64,000 bases of DNA, taken from Paenibacillaceae bacterium (GTDB lineage: Bacteria > Bacillota > Bacilli > Paenibacillales > Paenibacillaceae). A model generated the notes under the pieces. The model was not told the origin of the DNA and did not search any database. It worked only from the letters and a program-made list of their open reading frames with translations. Positions 34,649 through 43,268 of the stretch are shown here, in pieces (position 1 is the first letter of the stretch; the number at the start of each line of letters is the position of its first letter). The position numbers and the translations under genes are program-made. The stretch is taken from positions 44,707 through 108,706 of the forward strand of contig REGQ01000020.1 in the NCBI GenBank assembly GCA_004134985.1. The letters are read 5' to 3'.

Positions 34649-35452
34649 TCACCCTCCCTGAACAACAACACGGCGCAGCGCCTTGTCCATCATGAATTTG
34701 CCTGCGGCAAGCAGCCCGGCGAGCCAGATCAGTTGGATGACAATGCCGCTTACTGCCGCCTCCTGAGGGATGTGTCCCGAATACACCCGAAAGGGGAAGT
34801 CGGCTGTCAAATGAAACGGCAGCAAACGCACGATATTTTGCAGCCACTCCGGCATAAGCGGAATGGGAATAACCCCGCCAGCCATAAACTCCCCGAACAC
34901 GCTGAACATCATCAATGAGCCCGCAGGCGACAACGTGACAAACACCGAAATATAGATCAACATCGATATCGCAACAATAATGAACAGCCCCAGCAGCAGC
35001 GCGATGACAAATAGCCCGAAAGCCACAGGATCAGGCGGGAGCTCTATCTTATATGGCCTCGGCAGCAGAAACGCTACCAGCAGAATTGGAAAACAACGCA
35101 GCATTGCGCTTGCAATCCGCTGGGCGAGCAGCTTCGCATACCAGAAACCATAAATACCGCTTGGACGGCATAGTTCATAAGCGATGTTGCCTGTGGTGAT
35201 TAGTTGGAACAATTCGTTGTCTCTGAACCAGAGCATAATGAAAGCAAGGAAGGATTGCTGAAGCCAGATGTAAGTCGTTAATTGGGGCAAAGATATGGGT
35301 GGCGGCGACTCGGTATGACTGTAGAACGCCTGAAAAACCATAATAACGATGAAACCCCAGAAAAACTGGGTGGCGACGCCGGCCAAGGCGGCTGTACGGT
35401 ATTGCATGCCATCATAAAGCCGCAGTTTGAATACGGAGATGTAGGCTCTCAT
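34649..35452 (-). CDS. ABC-2 type exporter permease subunit
   Basis: A 267-residue membrane protein, COG4587-like, with six helices. The block NELFQLITTGNIAYELCRPSGIYGFWYAK parallels the same region in its partner permease, suggesting the two arose by duplication and form a heterodimer. Its ATG overlaps the stop of the ATPase gene (ATGA), so translation is coupled. Confidence 0.88.
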   Translation of the reverse strand: MRAYISVFKLRLYDGMQYRTAALAGVATQFFWGFIVIMVFQAFYSHTESPPPISLPQLTTYIWLQQSFLAFIMLWFRDNELFQLITTGNIAYELCRPSGIYGFWYAKLLAQRIASAMLRCFPILLVAFLLPRPYKIELPPDPVAFGLFVIALLLGLFIIVAISMLIYISVFVTLSPAGSLMMFSVFGEFMAGGVIPIPLMPEWLQNIVRLLPFHLTADFPFRVYSGHIPQEAAVSGIVIQLIWLAGLLAAGKFMMDKALRRVVVQGG

Positions 35453-36429
35453 GAAATTTGGTACTCCTTGTACAGCTGAACAAGGACATCTTCGATCGGC
35501 TGACTGTCAATTGACACATCGAGCAGTTCAACCTGCTCGGCTAAAGCGCTCAGCACCTCAGACATGGCGGCCTGTCCGGTGTCGACGCTCAGCACGGCCC
35601 GCTCGGCAGACCAGGATACGATTGTCGCTCCCTGAATTTGCAGCCGTTCTATCTGCGGCTGATAATCGGCTGTAATCAGCTTGTGGGCGCCGAATCGGCC
35701 GCGCAGCGCCTGCAGACTGCCATCATACAGCAAGCTGCCCTTGCCGATTAGTATAATTCGGCTGGCGAGTGCTTCGATATCATTCATGTCATGCGTCGTC
35801 AGAATGACAGTAACACCCTGCTCCTGATTGATCGTCTTAATAAACTGACGAACAGCAATTTTTGAAACCGCATCCAGTCCGATCGTCGGCTCATCCAGGA
35901 ACAGGATGTCCGGACTGTGCAGCAGAGAAGCCGCAATCTCGCAGCGCATTCGCTGGCCAAGGCTTAACTGGCGGACAGGCATGCCGATCAGACTGCTTAA
36001 ATCGAGCGTATCCACGAGCAAATCATAATTGCGCCGATACTCTGCTGCCGGAACATTGTAAATATCCCGCAGCAGCTCGAACGAGTCTGCAACCGGGACA
36101 TCCCACCATAACTGAGAGCGCTGTCCGAATACGACGCCGATATGCCGGACATAATTAACGCGGTCAAGCCAGGGCGTACAGCCTCTTATTGTGCATTCGC
36201 CTTTATCTGGGACAAGGATGCCGCTCATCACTTTGATGGTGGTCGACTTCCCTGCCCCATTGGGGCCGATGTAGCCCACGATCTCCCCTGGCGCTATGCT
36301 GAAGGAAATGTCTTTCAGTGCTTCTACCTCGGTGTACTCCCGGTGAACGAGCGACTTTAGTGCATGGCGCAAGCCTGTAGGGCGCTTGGCTACCTTGAAC
36401 ATCTTGCTTATTCCCTTAACCTCTATCAC
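35449..36429 (-). CDS. ABC exporter ATP-binding protein
   Basis: A 326-residue ATPase energising the two ABC-2 permeases downstream. Walker A GPNGAGKSTT (about 54-63), signature LSLGQRMRCE (about 156), Walker B ILFLDEPTIGLD and the H-loop THDMND are all present. Between Walker A and the signature it has VFGQRSQLWWD, typical of the COG4586 family paired with COG3694/COG4587 permeases. GTG start behind GAGGAGG. The C-terminal 90 residues form the extra domain seen in drug-exporter type ATPases. Confidence 0.93.
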   Translation of the reverse strand: MIEVKGISKMFKVAKRPTGLRHALKSLVHREYTEVEALKDISFSIAPGEIVGYIGPNGAGKSTTIKVMSGILVPDKGECTIRGCTPWLDRVNYVRHIGVVFGQRSQLWWDVPVADSFELLRDIYNVPAAEYRRNYDLLVDTLDLSSLIGMPVRQLSLGQRMRCEIAASLLHSPDILFLDEPTIGLDAVSKIAVRQFIKTINQEQGVTVILTTHDMNDIEALASRIILIGKGSLLYDGSLQALRGRFGAHKLITADYQPQIERLQIQGATIVSWSAERAVLSVDTGQAAMSEVLSALAEQVELLDVSIDSQPIEDVLVQLYKEYQIS

Positions 36430-36492
36430 GGGTAATAATCCTCCTCTTTTTTTGTGAAAGGAAGAAGATCATATCACCAGCTGGAAATATTG

Positions 36493-37137
36493 TCAAGATG
36501 CGGAAACTTCGTTTTTCTTAGTGACTGTCGTCTCTGCCCGCTGGCCGACCAGTATCGAAATTGTAGCAAAAACAAGGTGTCCCAGCATCACGCCGGCAAA
36601 CACATCAATCACGACATGCTGCTTGACAAACACCGTTGAAACAATGATCGACCAGGTTACAATCCCAATTACCAGGACAGCCCTGCGGCTGATCGCTTTG
36701 CTTTTGAGTGCGGCCATAAACAGCAGATAACTGGAAAGACAGTGGATGCTGGGGAAGCAATTGAACGGTTGGTCATTAGTATACACGAACTGCACCATGC
36801 GGCTCAGCAAATCGGTCTGCAGCAGTTCCGCTCTGGGTACCGTCGTTTGAAAAACCATATAAATCCCGTAGCATATGAGAACACTCACCACATAGGCAAG
36901 CATCGTATGGTAATAAAGTCTGCGGTCTTTGAAATAGAAGTAAATAAAACATCCATATAAAAATGGCATCCAGATCATGTAGGGGACAATGAATATTTTT
37001 AAAAACGGAATGACATCATCCAAATCAGTATAAAGGGTTCTGGAAAACTGCGGTTCCTGATTAATGAACACATAAATCAGGCCAAGCGTTGGTATTGCTA
37101 ACAACAACAGCAAGGGATAGTGTGAAAACTTTTTCAT
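36493..37137 (-). CDS. PAP2-family membrane phosphatase
   Basis: A 214-residue membrane protein with about six helices. The PAP2 motifs are partly visible: CFPSIHCLSSYLL (motif 2, catalytic His) and VFVKQHVVIDVFAGVMLG (motif 3, His and Asp). The first motif is weak, as in the inositol-phosphotransferase/AUR1-like branch of the superfamily. It likely removes phosphate from a lipid such as undecaprenyl diphosphate or phosphatidate at the outer face. The ATG follows AAGGAG; no operon partner is close. Confidence 0.85.
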   Translation of the reverse strand: MKKFSHYPLLLLLAIPTLGLIYVFINQEPQFSRTLYTDLDDVIPFLKIFIVPYMIWMPFLYGCFIYFYFKDRRLYYHTMLAYVVSVLICYGIYMVFQTTVPRAELLQTDLLSRMVQFVYTNDQPFNCFPSIHCLSSYLLFMAALKSKAISRRAVLVIGIVTWSIIVSTVFVKQHVVIDVFAGVMLGHLVFATISILVGQRAETTVTKKNEVSAS

Positions 37138-37281
37138 GAGGCCACTCCTTATCATACCCACTACGATATACGTTTCTCTAATTACTGAGAATTATTATAT
37201 GTCCTTCCATAAATTATTGCTACCGACTCCGGGCTATCTCTCTCCCAGACTTTAGTCCAGCAACAAGTTGATACTGGCAGC

Positions 37282-37316
37282 AAAGAAAAAGCCCGACTTC
37301 CCTCTTTGCGCCGGGC
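37282..37316 (-). terminator. rho-independent terminator
   Basis: Minus strand: GCCCGGC pairs with GTCGGGC over a 12-nt loop (one G-T pair), followed by TTTTTCTTT. It ends the two-gene operon of unknown large proteins. Confidence 0.65.
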
Positions 37317-37357
37317 CTGAATAAACGATATGAAAATGACAGCCTGATCAACTTGCT

Positions 37358-39175
37358 TCAGGCCAGGTTGCTGCCGAACCAGTCGTACAGTCCCTTTGTC
37401 TCCGATTTGCTGTCATTTGCCTTCTGCAGCTCTTTGGCTGTATCTGTCAGCTGTTTTCTGAGTACACTCTTCGGGGGAAATGATTCAGCAAGGTGCTTCA
37501 AGCGGTCGGCATAAGTGGCTGGCAGCATTAACGGTAGTGCTTGCTGCAGAGAAGTGACATTGTCAATCCGCGGATCAGGCGCCTGTGCAGCCATCTGCTC
37601 AAGCAGATTCATAAGCAGCTCAGGCGCATCAGAATGACGCATCCGCAACAGCGCAAGCAGCATCTCGCTGGTTTGTGGGCTCATATAATCGCCGTCCATC
37701 TTCACCCGGTTAAGCAGATAGAAACTGGAAATCTTATCACGATCGGTTGCAAAAGCGCAAATCAGCGCTCTTTCATCCAGTTTGACAAACAGCGGCAGCC
37801 ATCGCGCATCCCAGTTCTCTCTCCATCTCGGGTGGTGCCGCTCCTCTCCGCCAAGCAGTTGATCCGTAATTGACGGGGTTAACCTGCTGATTGCGTTCAA
37901 TAGTTGCCGGGCGGCAGCGGAGTCCTGATGCTCTGCAATCGGCGCATAACGATCGAATAGATCTTCTGGCGTGCTTCTGTGGAAAGCGGTGCGAAAGCGA
38001 AACGCGATAAACTTAGGATCATTCGCTTCGTCAGTCCCCATGGCGTTCCCCTTCGTGCGCTTCCATGCGATCAACAGCTTCTCTGCCCAATCCCGAATGA
38101 GCTGTGTCTCAGCAACATTGAAGATTGGCGCGGCGATCAATTTATTAAGAAAAATAAAAGCTTCATGCTCCCGTCTATGGTTGAGGCACTTTACGAATGC
38201 AAACAAGCGTTCAATCGTTTTTTCCCGTTCTTCCCCCTTGTCTGCTCCAGATATCAGCCGCGTCAACTCCTGTTCGGCACCGGCTATCACGAGCATTGCC
38301 ATTCCAGGCTCGCTACATTGCCAGATCGCCTCCACAGCAAGATCGCGGTCATCCGATACCAATGCCGTATAAAGCCTGTTTACTGCTTGTCCCGAGCCAA
38401 GACGAGCCAAGGCCAAATAAGCCGCTCCCCGCAATTTGCTGCACAGTTCTGCCGACTGCTCCAGCAAAAATGTCTCATGAGCCGCATCATAGCCAAGCAG
38501 TTCAGTTGCCTCCGCCCTCAGCTCCGGAGAGCCTTCCGCCGCAGCCTGCAAATAAAGCGCATTGCCGGACTCTCCCAGGATCAGATACATCAGGTTCAGC
38601 ATCCTCACTGCGCCTTCGCCGCCATCGAGTCTGAATTGCTGCCGCAGCGACGGCAGCGCGGCTGCTTCAAATTCCGGCACCACATTCTCGTAAACGAAAT
38701 CAGCCAGTTCAGCAGAACTGTCATTAAGCGCCGCTACCGAAACGGGGATCAGGCGAATATCGCGAAAAAATCGCTCGGAATACGCTGCTTTGACTACTTC
38801 CAGCCTGTTAGCCCCCATTCCGGACAATGCTTCAATCAGAGGGTTAAGCCTGGAATAGGGCAGCGTTCCGAAACTTGTAATAGCAGTTCCCTCCAGATCA
38901 GCAAGTGGTCCCTGTACTTCGGTTGTTCCTTGTGTATACAGCACAGAATGCATCAAGGCGCCGAGCTCAAGCAGGCGGAAGGTGCTCGCTCCGTTCGGTT
39001 GTACAACTTCAGCAACTGCGGACGCAATTCGTCGAAAAGCAGCGGAGTTCTCCCCCAGCACCTGCAGCTGCTCCAGCAGCCCGGAGAGCCGCTGGTTGCT
39101 TGCAGCAAGCCCGCTTCCCCTTACAAATAGCCGCTTAATCTCGTGCTGAAGTTCGTATATGATCGTTATACTCAT
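37358..39175 (-). CDS. large HEAT-like repeat protein, unknown
   Basis: A 605-residue soluble protein built almost wholly of Leu/Ala-rich helices. Pieces such as SPELRAEATELLGYDAAHETFLLEQ, LRGAAYLALARLGSGQAVNRLYTAL and RDLAVEAIWQCSEPGMAMLVIAGA show the 30-35-residue helix pairs of HEAT repeats. No catalytic motif or membrane segment is seen. It begins 25 bp after another unrecognised gene and both share a terminator. HEAT proteins of this size are sometimes found with MoxR, VWA or SWIM proteins, but none of those is here. Confidence 0.7.
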   Translation of the reverse strand: MSITIIYELQHEIKRLFVRGSGLAASNQRLSGLLEQLQVLGENSAAFRRIASAVAEVVQPNGASTFRLLELGALMHSVLYTQGTTEVQGPLADLEGTAITSFGTLPYSRLNPLIEALSGMGANRLEVVKAAYSERFFRDIRLIPVSVAALNDSSAELADFVYENVVPEFEAAALPSLRQQFRLDGGEGAVRMLNLMYLILGESGNALYLQAAAEGSPELRAEATELLGYDAAHETFLLEQSAELCSKLRGAAYLALARLGSGQAVNRLYTALVSDDRDLAVEAIWQCSEPGMAMLVIAGAEQELTRLISGADKGEEREKTIERLFAFVKCLNHRREHEAFIFLNKLIAAPIFNVAETQLIRDWAEKLLIAWKRTKGNAMGTDEANDPKFIAFRFRTAFHRSTPEDLFDRYAPIAEHQDSAAARQLLNAISRLTPSITDQLLGGEERHHPRWRENWDARWLPLFVKLDERALICAFATDRDKISSFYLLNRVKMDGDYMSPQTSEMLLALLRMRHSDAPELLMNLLEQMAAQAPDPRIDNVTSLQQALPLMLPATYADRLKHLAESFPPKSVLRKQLTDTAKELQKANDSKSETKGLYDWFGSNLA

Positions 39176-39200
39176 CGACTGCGCTCCCCGTCTTTATTCA

Positions 39201-40301
39201 TCAATACAGCAGACGAATGATTTCTTTATCTGTCACAATGCTGAGCGGCTGCGCCAACAGACGGTTTTGGACGGCATTGTGCTCAAACATTACAAGCATG
39301 GCCTGATCGGACAAGTCCCTTCTGCCCAGCAGCGGCAGCAAAGGCGTCGTAGCTTGCTGAATAGCTGAAATATCCGCACAAACAATATGATTTCCCTTCG
39401 TATCCATCATAATATATTGGTCATCCTGCTGTTTGATCGCAGCATAGTGAAGCAGCGCAACCGGATGCTTGTCCGCAAGCGGATTTTTAATTTGATTTTT
39501 GATAGAGCGAATAATATCTGGATAAGAGGTGTGCGCCTGCAGCCGGACGGTTTCATAATCGCTTGCTGCGGCCTCAAGCGCGACAGACGCTTCCCAGCGT
39601 ACACGCGGATTCAAATCTCCCGGATAAACGATCAGTTCCCCCGTCTCGATCACCTCGAAACAGGAGTCCTCCGCTCCGATATGCTCTGCGGCATGCAAGG
39701 GGCGATAATTGCGTGTCTTGAACAGATGCCCCGAATGCAGTTCCATCCAGCAGCCCTCATCGACAATCACTTCACGAATCTGATCACGATAGCTTCGGAA
39801 GGAAAGCTGCAGCATGCGCGCGTCTTTGCTTATACAGCCAAGCTCGCGCAGTTCGGACAGCTCCCAGACATGGCCGATCCATTCCTCCAGATTGGTTGCG
39901 GTTTCAGGCGGCAATTCCGGATTGTCCTTACGGGACTGCAGATACGACTTGCTCTTCTTAAGCAGCGTATGAATGACCGCCAATTTCTCAAGCGCGCGGT
40001 TATAATCTTTTTCCAGCTCATCCGAGGGCTGCAGCGCTTGCAGCAGTTCCCGCAAAACCGCCTGTATGCCCGGAATATAATTATTGCCGAGCTGCTGTAT
40101 CTGCTCTTTCATCAGCAGCAATGTTTGTTTGTCTGCTCTGCCGAGTCCAGCTTGCACAAGCTTCCTGACCAGTTGTTCCGCGCTTTCGATCCCATTGAGC
40201 TGGACGGCTATTTTTTTGACCAGCGCCGTTTTTCTTATCTTGCGCCTGGCCGGTTGCTCGAGTGTGGAAATCCCCAGATAGGACGCAGTGATTCGTTTCA
40301 T
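39201..40301 (-). CDS. large soluble protein, unknown, partner of HEAT-like protein
   Basis: A 366-residue protein without signal peptide or membrane segments. The first half is Lys/Leu/Glu-rich helical (LLMKEQIQQLGNNYIPGIQAVLRELLQAL); the second half has more strands and an aspect of a HEAT tail (NPRVRWEASVALEAAASDYETVRL). I recognise no family. It is the promoter-proximal gene of a two-gene unit; the ATG follows GGTAGG. The pair is self-contained, with more than 200 bp free upstream and a terminator downstream. Confidence 0.65.
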   Translation of the reverse strand: MKRITASYLGISTLEQPARRKIRKTALVKKIAVQLNGIESAEQLVRKLVQAGLGRADKQTLLLMKEQIQQLGNNYIPGIQAVLRELLQALQPSDELEKDYNRALEKLAVIHTLLKKSKSYLQSRKDNPELPPETATNLEEWIGHVWELSELRELGCISKDARMLQLSFRSYRDQIREVIVDEGCWMELHSGHLFKTRNYRPLHAAEHIGAEDSCFEVIETGELIVYPGDLNPRVRWEASVALEAAASDYETVRLQAHTSYPDIIRSIKNQIKNPLADKHPVALLHYAAIKQQDDQYIMMDTKGNHIVCADISAIQQATTPLLPLLGRRDLSDQAMLVMFEHNAVQNRLLAQPLSIVTDKEIIRLLY

Positions 40302-40526
40302 GACAAACCTACCCCATCACAGATTTTCGATTTTGCTTTATATCCTTAACCTGTTCCACACCAGGACTCGTCTTTCCTGTCACGCTAGTAAAAATAGTCG
40401 AATTATCATACATAATCAATGAATCTGTCATACTTTAGACCCGATTTCCTCCAACAGAGTTGGCACAGCAAAAAAACCGCACGCTTTACAACGGCAGAGA
40501 CTTATGACCAATTCTGGCTTGAACCG

Positions 40527-40772
40527 TTAGCGATGTGATGGCGGATGTCCGCCGAGACGTTCAAGCTTTGAGCAGATTTCATGCTGCCAATCGGCATCAC
40601 TGGTCATCGAGGCGAGCAAGGAAAGATTCCGCAGCTTCGCCAGTTCACGGCAATAGGCGGCGTTAAAGGCCAGACAATGCTCCATATCCATCCGCTCTTC
40701 CTCCGTCAATTCCCGGTTGTTGCGAATCGTCCACAACTCCGCAAGTCTCTCATGTATCGGCAACACTGCCAC
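40527..40772 (-). CDS. small DUF7667-like protein
   Basis: An 81-residue protein reading PIHERLAELWTIRNNRELTEEERMDMEHCL and LSLLASMTSDADWQHEICSKL in separate stretches. I have the impression of a small family common in Paenibacillus genomes (DUF7667), function unknown. GTG start (VAVLPIHE) chosen because GGGGGGAAAC lies just upstream; the ATG five codons earlier lacks a ribosome site. Confidence 0.65.
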   Translation of the reverse strand: MAVLPIHERLAELWTIRNNRELTEEERMDMEHCLAFNAAYCRELAKLRNLSLLASMTSDADWQHEICSKLERLGGHPPSHR

Positions 40773-40977
40773 CTTGTTTCCCCCCATATGCTCAAATGTG
40801 GCTTTGATCCGCCACTATCAGTATGGCCAAAAGAATAGCGATCTAACGGATGTAGCGCCAAATCAGCAAGAAGTCCTTGTTTAAGCGCGGATTCACTGCT
40901 TTTTGGGCCTTGGATTCTCCTCTGCAAATCAGGTATGATGGGCAGAAGCGTCTACTATTCGCTGAGGGAGTATGACT

Positions 40978-42342
40978 ATGAGATCACCGCAATTACATAA
41001 ACTATTGAACCGCATCACACCGACACAATTTATTGTGCTGGGATATCTTGCTGCAGTCATCGTCTCGACCGTCATTCTCAGACTTCCGATAAGCTGGCGG
41101 GAGGGCGTTCGGCTGTCCTGGATGGATGCGCTGTTCACAGCCACGAGCGCTGTCAGTGTCACCGGGCTGACGATCGTTAACACCGCCGAGTCATTCAGCG
41201 GCTTCGGCAAAGTTGCACTGCTCTGCATGTTTCAATTGGGCGGCATCGGCATTATGACACTTGGCATCTTTCTATGGCTTATTCTTGGCCGTAATATCAG
41301 CCTGTCTTACCGCAAGCTCATTATGGTCGACCAGAATCAGAGCACTCTGTCCGGGCTCGTGCAGCTATTAAAAATAGTATTTGTACTCGCCCTGATCATC
41401 GAAGGCGCCGGCGCACTGCTGCTGACCGTCTATTTCAAGCTGAGCGGCTATTATGACGACTGGTTAACCGCATTTGTTCACAGTATGTTCCATGCGGTCT
41501 CCTCGTTTACGAACGCCGGGTTTGATATATTCGGCAGCTCCATGATCCGTTACAACGCCGATTATTTTATTCAGCTCGTAACGATTTTGCTGCTGATTTT
41601 GGGGGCGATCGGTTTCCCGGTTCTTATTGAATTAAGAGAATATTTAAGCGGCCGGCACAGACACTTCCGTTTTTCGCTGTACACGAAGATGACAGCCATT
41701 ATGTTTTTTCTGCTGATTGTTGTGGGAACAGTCTTCATTTGGCTATTGGAGAAGGATCTGCATTACAGTGGAATGACGTGGCACGAGCAATTTTTCTACT
41801 CTTTGTTTAATTCGGTGACGACGCGCAGCGGCGGCTTGGCGACAATGGACATGAACAGCTACAGCATGCCGACACTGCTGCTGCTTTCCGTATTGATGTT
41901 TATCGGGGCCAGTCCTTCCAGTGCCGGGGGCGGAATTCGTACGACAACTTTCGCGGTTGTGCTGCTGGCGCTGGTGAACTATGCGATCGGGCGCAGTGAG
42001 GTGCGGTCCTTCCATCGGACGATCAAGCAGGAGGACGTAAGCAAAAGCTTTATTGTCTTTACCGCTGCGGCGCTGCTCGTCATTACCGGCACAATCTTGC
42101 TGACTTATACGGAACAATCCAGTATACCGCTAGTGGCGATTTTCTTTGAAATTTGCTCTGCTTTCGGAACAAGCGGACTATCTTTGGGCATTACCGGGGA
42201 TTTGACGAGCGGGGGAAAATGGGTGCTGGTAATTGTGATGTTCATCGGACGGATCGGCATGCTGTCCCTTCTGTTCATTTTCCGGCAAAACCGGAGGAAA
42301 CCACGGATCCATTATCCCAAAGAAGATATCATTATCGGGTGA
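40978..42342 (+). CDS. KtrB/TrkH-family potassium (sodium-dependent) uptake protein
   Basis: Membrane channel subunit of 454 residues that imports K+. The four pore loops of the family are visible, each with the selectivity-filter glycine: TATSAVSVTGLT, HAVSSFTNAGFDIFG, NSVTTRSGGLATMD and CSAFGTSGLSLG. IGASPSSAGGGIRTTTFAV is the gate-loop region. The second ATG was chosen because GAGGGAG is only one base from the first. No regulatory KtrA (RCK) gene adjoins, so the partner must be elsewhere. Confidence 0.93.
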   Translation: MRSPQLHKLLNRITPTQFIVLGYLAAVIVSTVILRLPISWREGVRLSWMDALFTATSAVSVTGLTIVNTAESFSGFGKVALLCMFQLGGIGIMTLGIFLWLILGRNISLSYRKLIMVDQNQSTLSGLVQLLKIVFVLALIIEGAGALLLTVYFKLSGYYDDWLTAFVHSMFHAVSSFTNAGFDIFGSSMIRYNADYFIQLVTILLLILGAIGFPVLIELREYLSGRHRHFRFSLYTKMTAIMFFLLIVVGTVFIWLLEKDLHYSGMTWHEQFFYSLFNSVTTRSGGLATMDMNSYSMPTLLLLSVLMFIGASPSSAGGGIRTTTFAVVLLALVNYAIGRSEVRSFHRTIKQEDVSKSFIVFTAAALLVITGTILLTYTEQSSIPLVAIFFEICSAFGTSGLSLGITGDLTSGGKWVLVIVMFIGRIGMLSLLFIFRQNRRKPRIHYPKEDIIIG

Positions 42343-42367
42343 GGGGCCAGCAAGCACCCCGCCCTTG

Positions 42368-43234
42368 TTAATGAACATTGCGCTTGGCCAGATTGCCGCC
42401 CTGTACGTCAGCAACATGCTGAATAGCAATAAAGGCGCTTGGATCAATTTCCTGTACAATGGATTTCAGCTTGGCAAGCTCAAGCCGGGACACAACACAA
42501 TACACCATCTGCGTATCTTCCTTGGAATAGCCGCCTTTAGCATAGATAAAGGTGGAGCTTCTTCCCAGCCTGTCAACAATCGCTTGCGAAATTTCGTCGT
42601 AGGAATTGGAAATAATCGTCACTGACTTGGACTCGTCGAGTCCTTCCACAACAATATCCATCACTTTGGCTGCTATGTAATAAGTAAAGATCGAATACAT
42701 CGCCGAATCAGCGCCGAATACAAAACCGGCAATGACGAAGATAAACAAATTAATGAACATAATGATTTGCCCTACGGGCATTCGAAACTTTTTGGATAGC
42801 AGAATAGCGACAATTTCCGTGCCGTCCAGCGCACCGCCATAGCGGATGACCAGACCGACACCAATGCCGAGCATCACCCCGCCGTACAGTACCGCCAAAA
42901 TCGTCTCATGCGTAAATCCTTCTGAATGGTGAAGCAGCATCGTCGTAATTGACATCACTGCAATGCCATAAAGAGTTGAAATAGCAAAGGTTCGGCCGAT
43001 TTGCTTGTAGCCGATATATAAAAAAGGCAGATTAATCAAAAAGATGTAAATACCGAGCTTAAGCGGCGTTATTTTGGATAAAACAATGGAAATCCCGGTT
43101 ATCCCACCATCGATGATGTTGTTGGGCACCAGAAAGATTTCCAGCGCAACCCCCATCATTACGGCCCCTAAGGTGATAAAGAAATATCGTTTTACATAAC
43201 TGGACAACGTCTCTCGCTTATGTTGACGCGGCAT
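42368..43234 (-). CDS. YitT-family membrane protein (DUF161/DUF2179)
   Basis: A 288-residue protein with five or six N-terminal helices (VALEIFLVPNNIIDGGITGISI is the YitT signature) and a C-terminal cytoplasmic DUF2179 domain (SYDEISQAIVDRLGRSSTFIYAKGGYS). The family is widespread in Bacilli; its transported solute is unknown. The ATG (MPRQHKRET) follows AAGGAGG. It lies 34 bp downstream of the penicillin-binding protein gene, on the same strand. Confidence 0.93.
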   Translation of the reverse strand: MPRQHKRETLSSYVKRYFFITLGAVMMGVALEIFLVPNNIIDGGITGISIVLSKITPLKLGIYIFLINLPFLYIGYKQIGRTFAISTLYGIAVMSITTMLLHHSEGFTHETILAVLYGGVMLGIGVGLVIRYGGALDGTEIVAILLSKKFRMPVGQIIMFINLFIFVIAGFVFGADSAMYSIFTYYIAAKVMDIVVEGLDESKSVTIISNSYDEISQAIVDRLGRSSTFIYAKGGYSKEDTQMVYCVVSRLELAKLKSIVQEIDPSAFIAIQHVADVQGGNLAKRNVH

Positions 43235-43268
43235 AAGGTTTCCTCCTTGCTTATTTTTGAGCCCTCTG

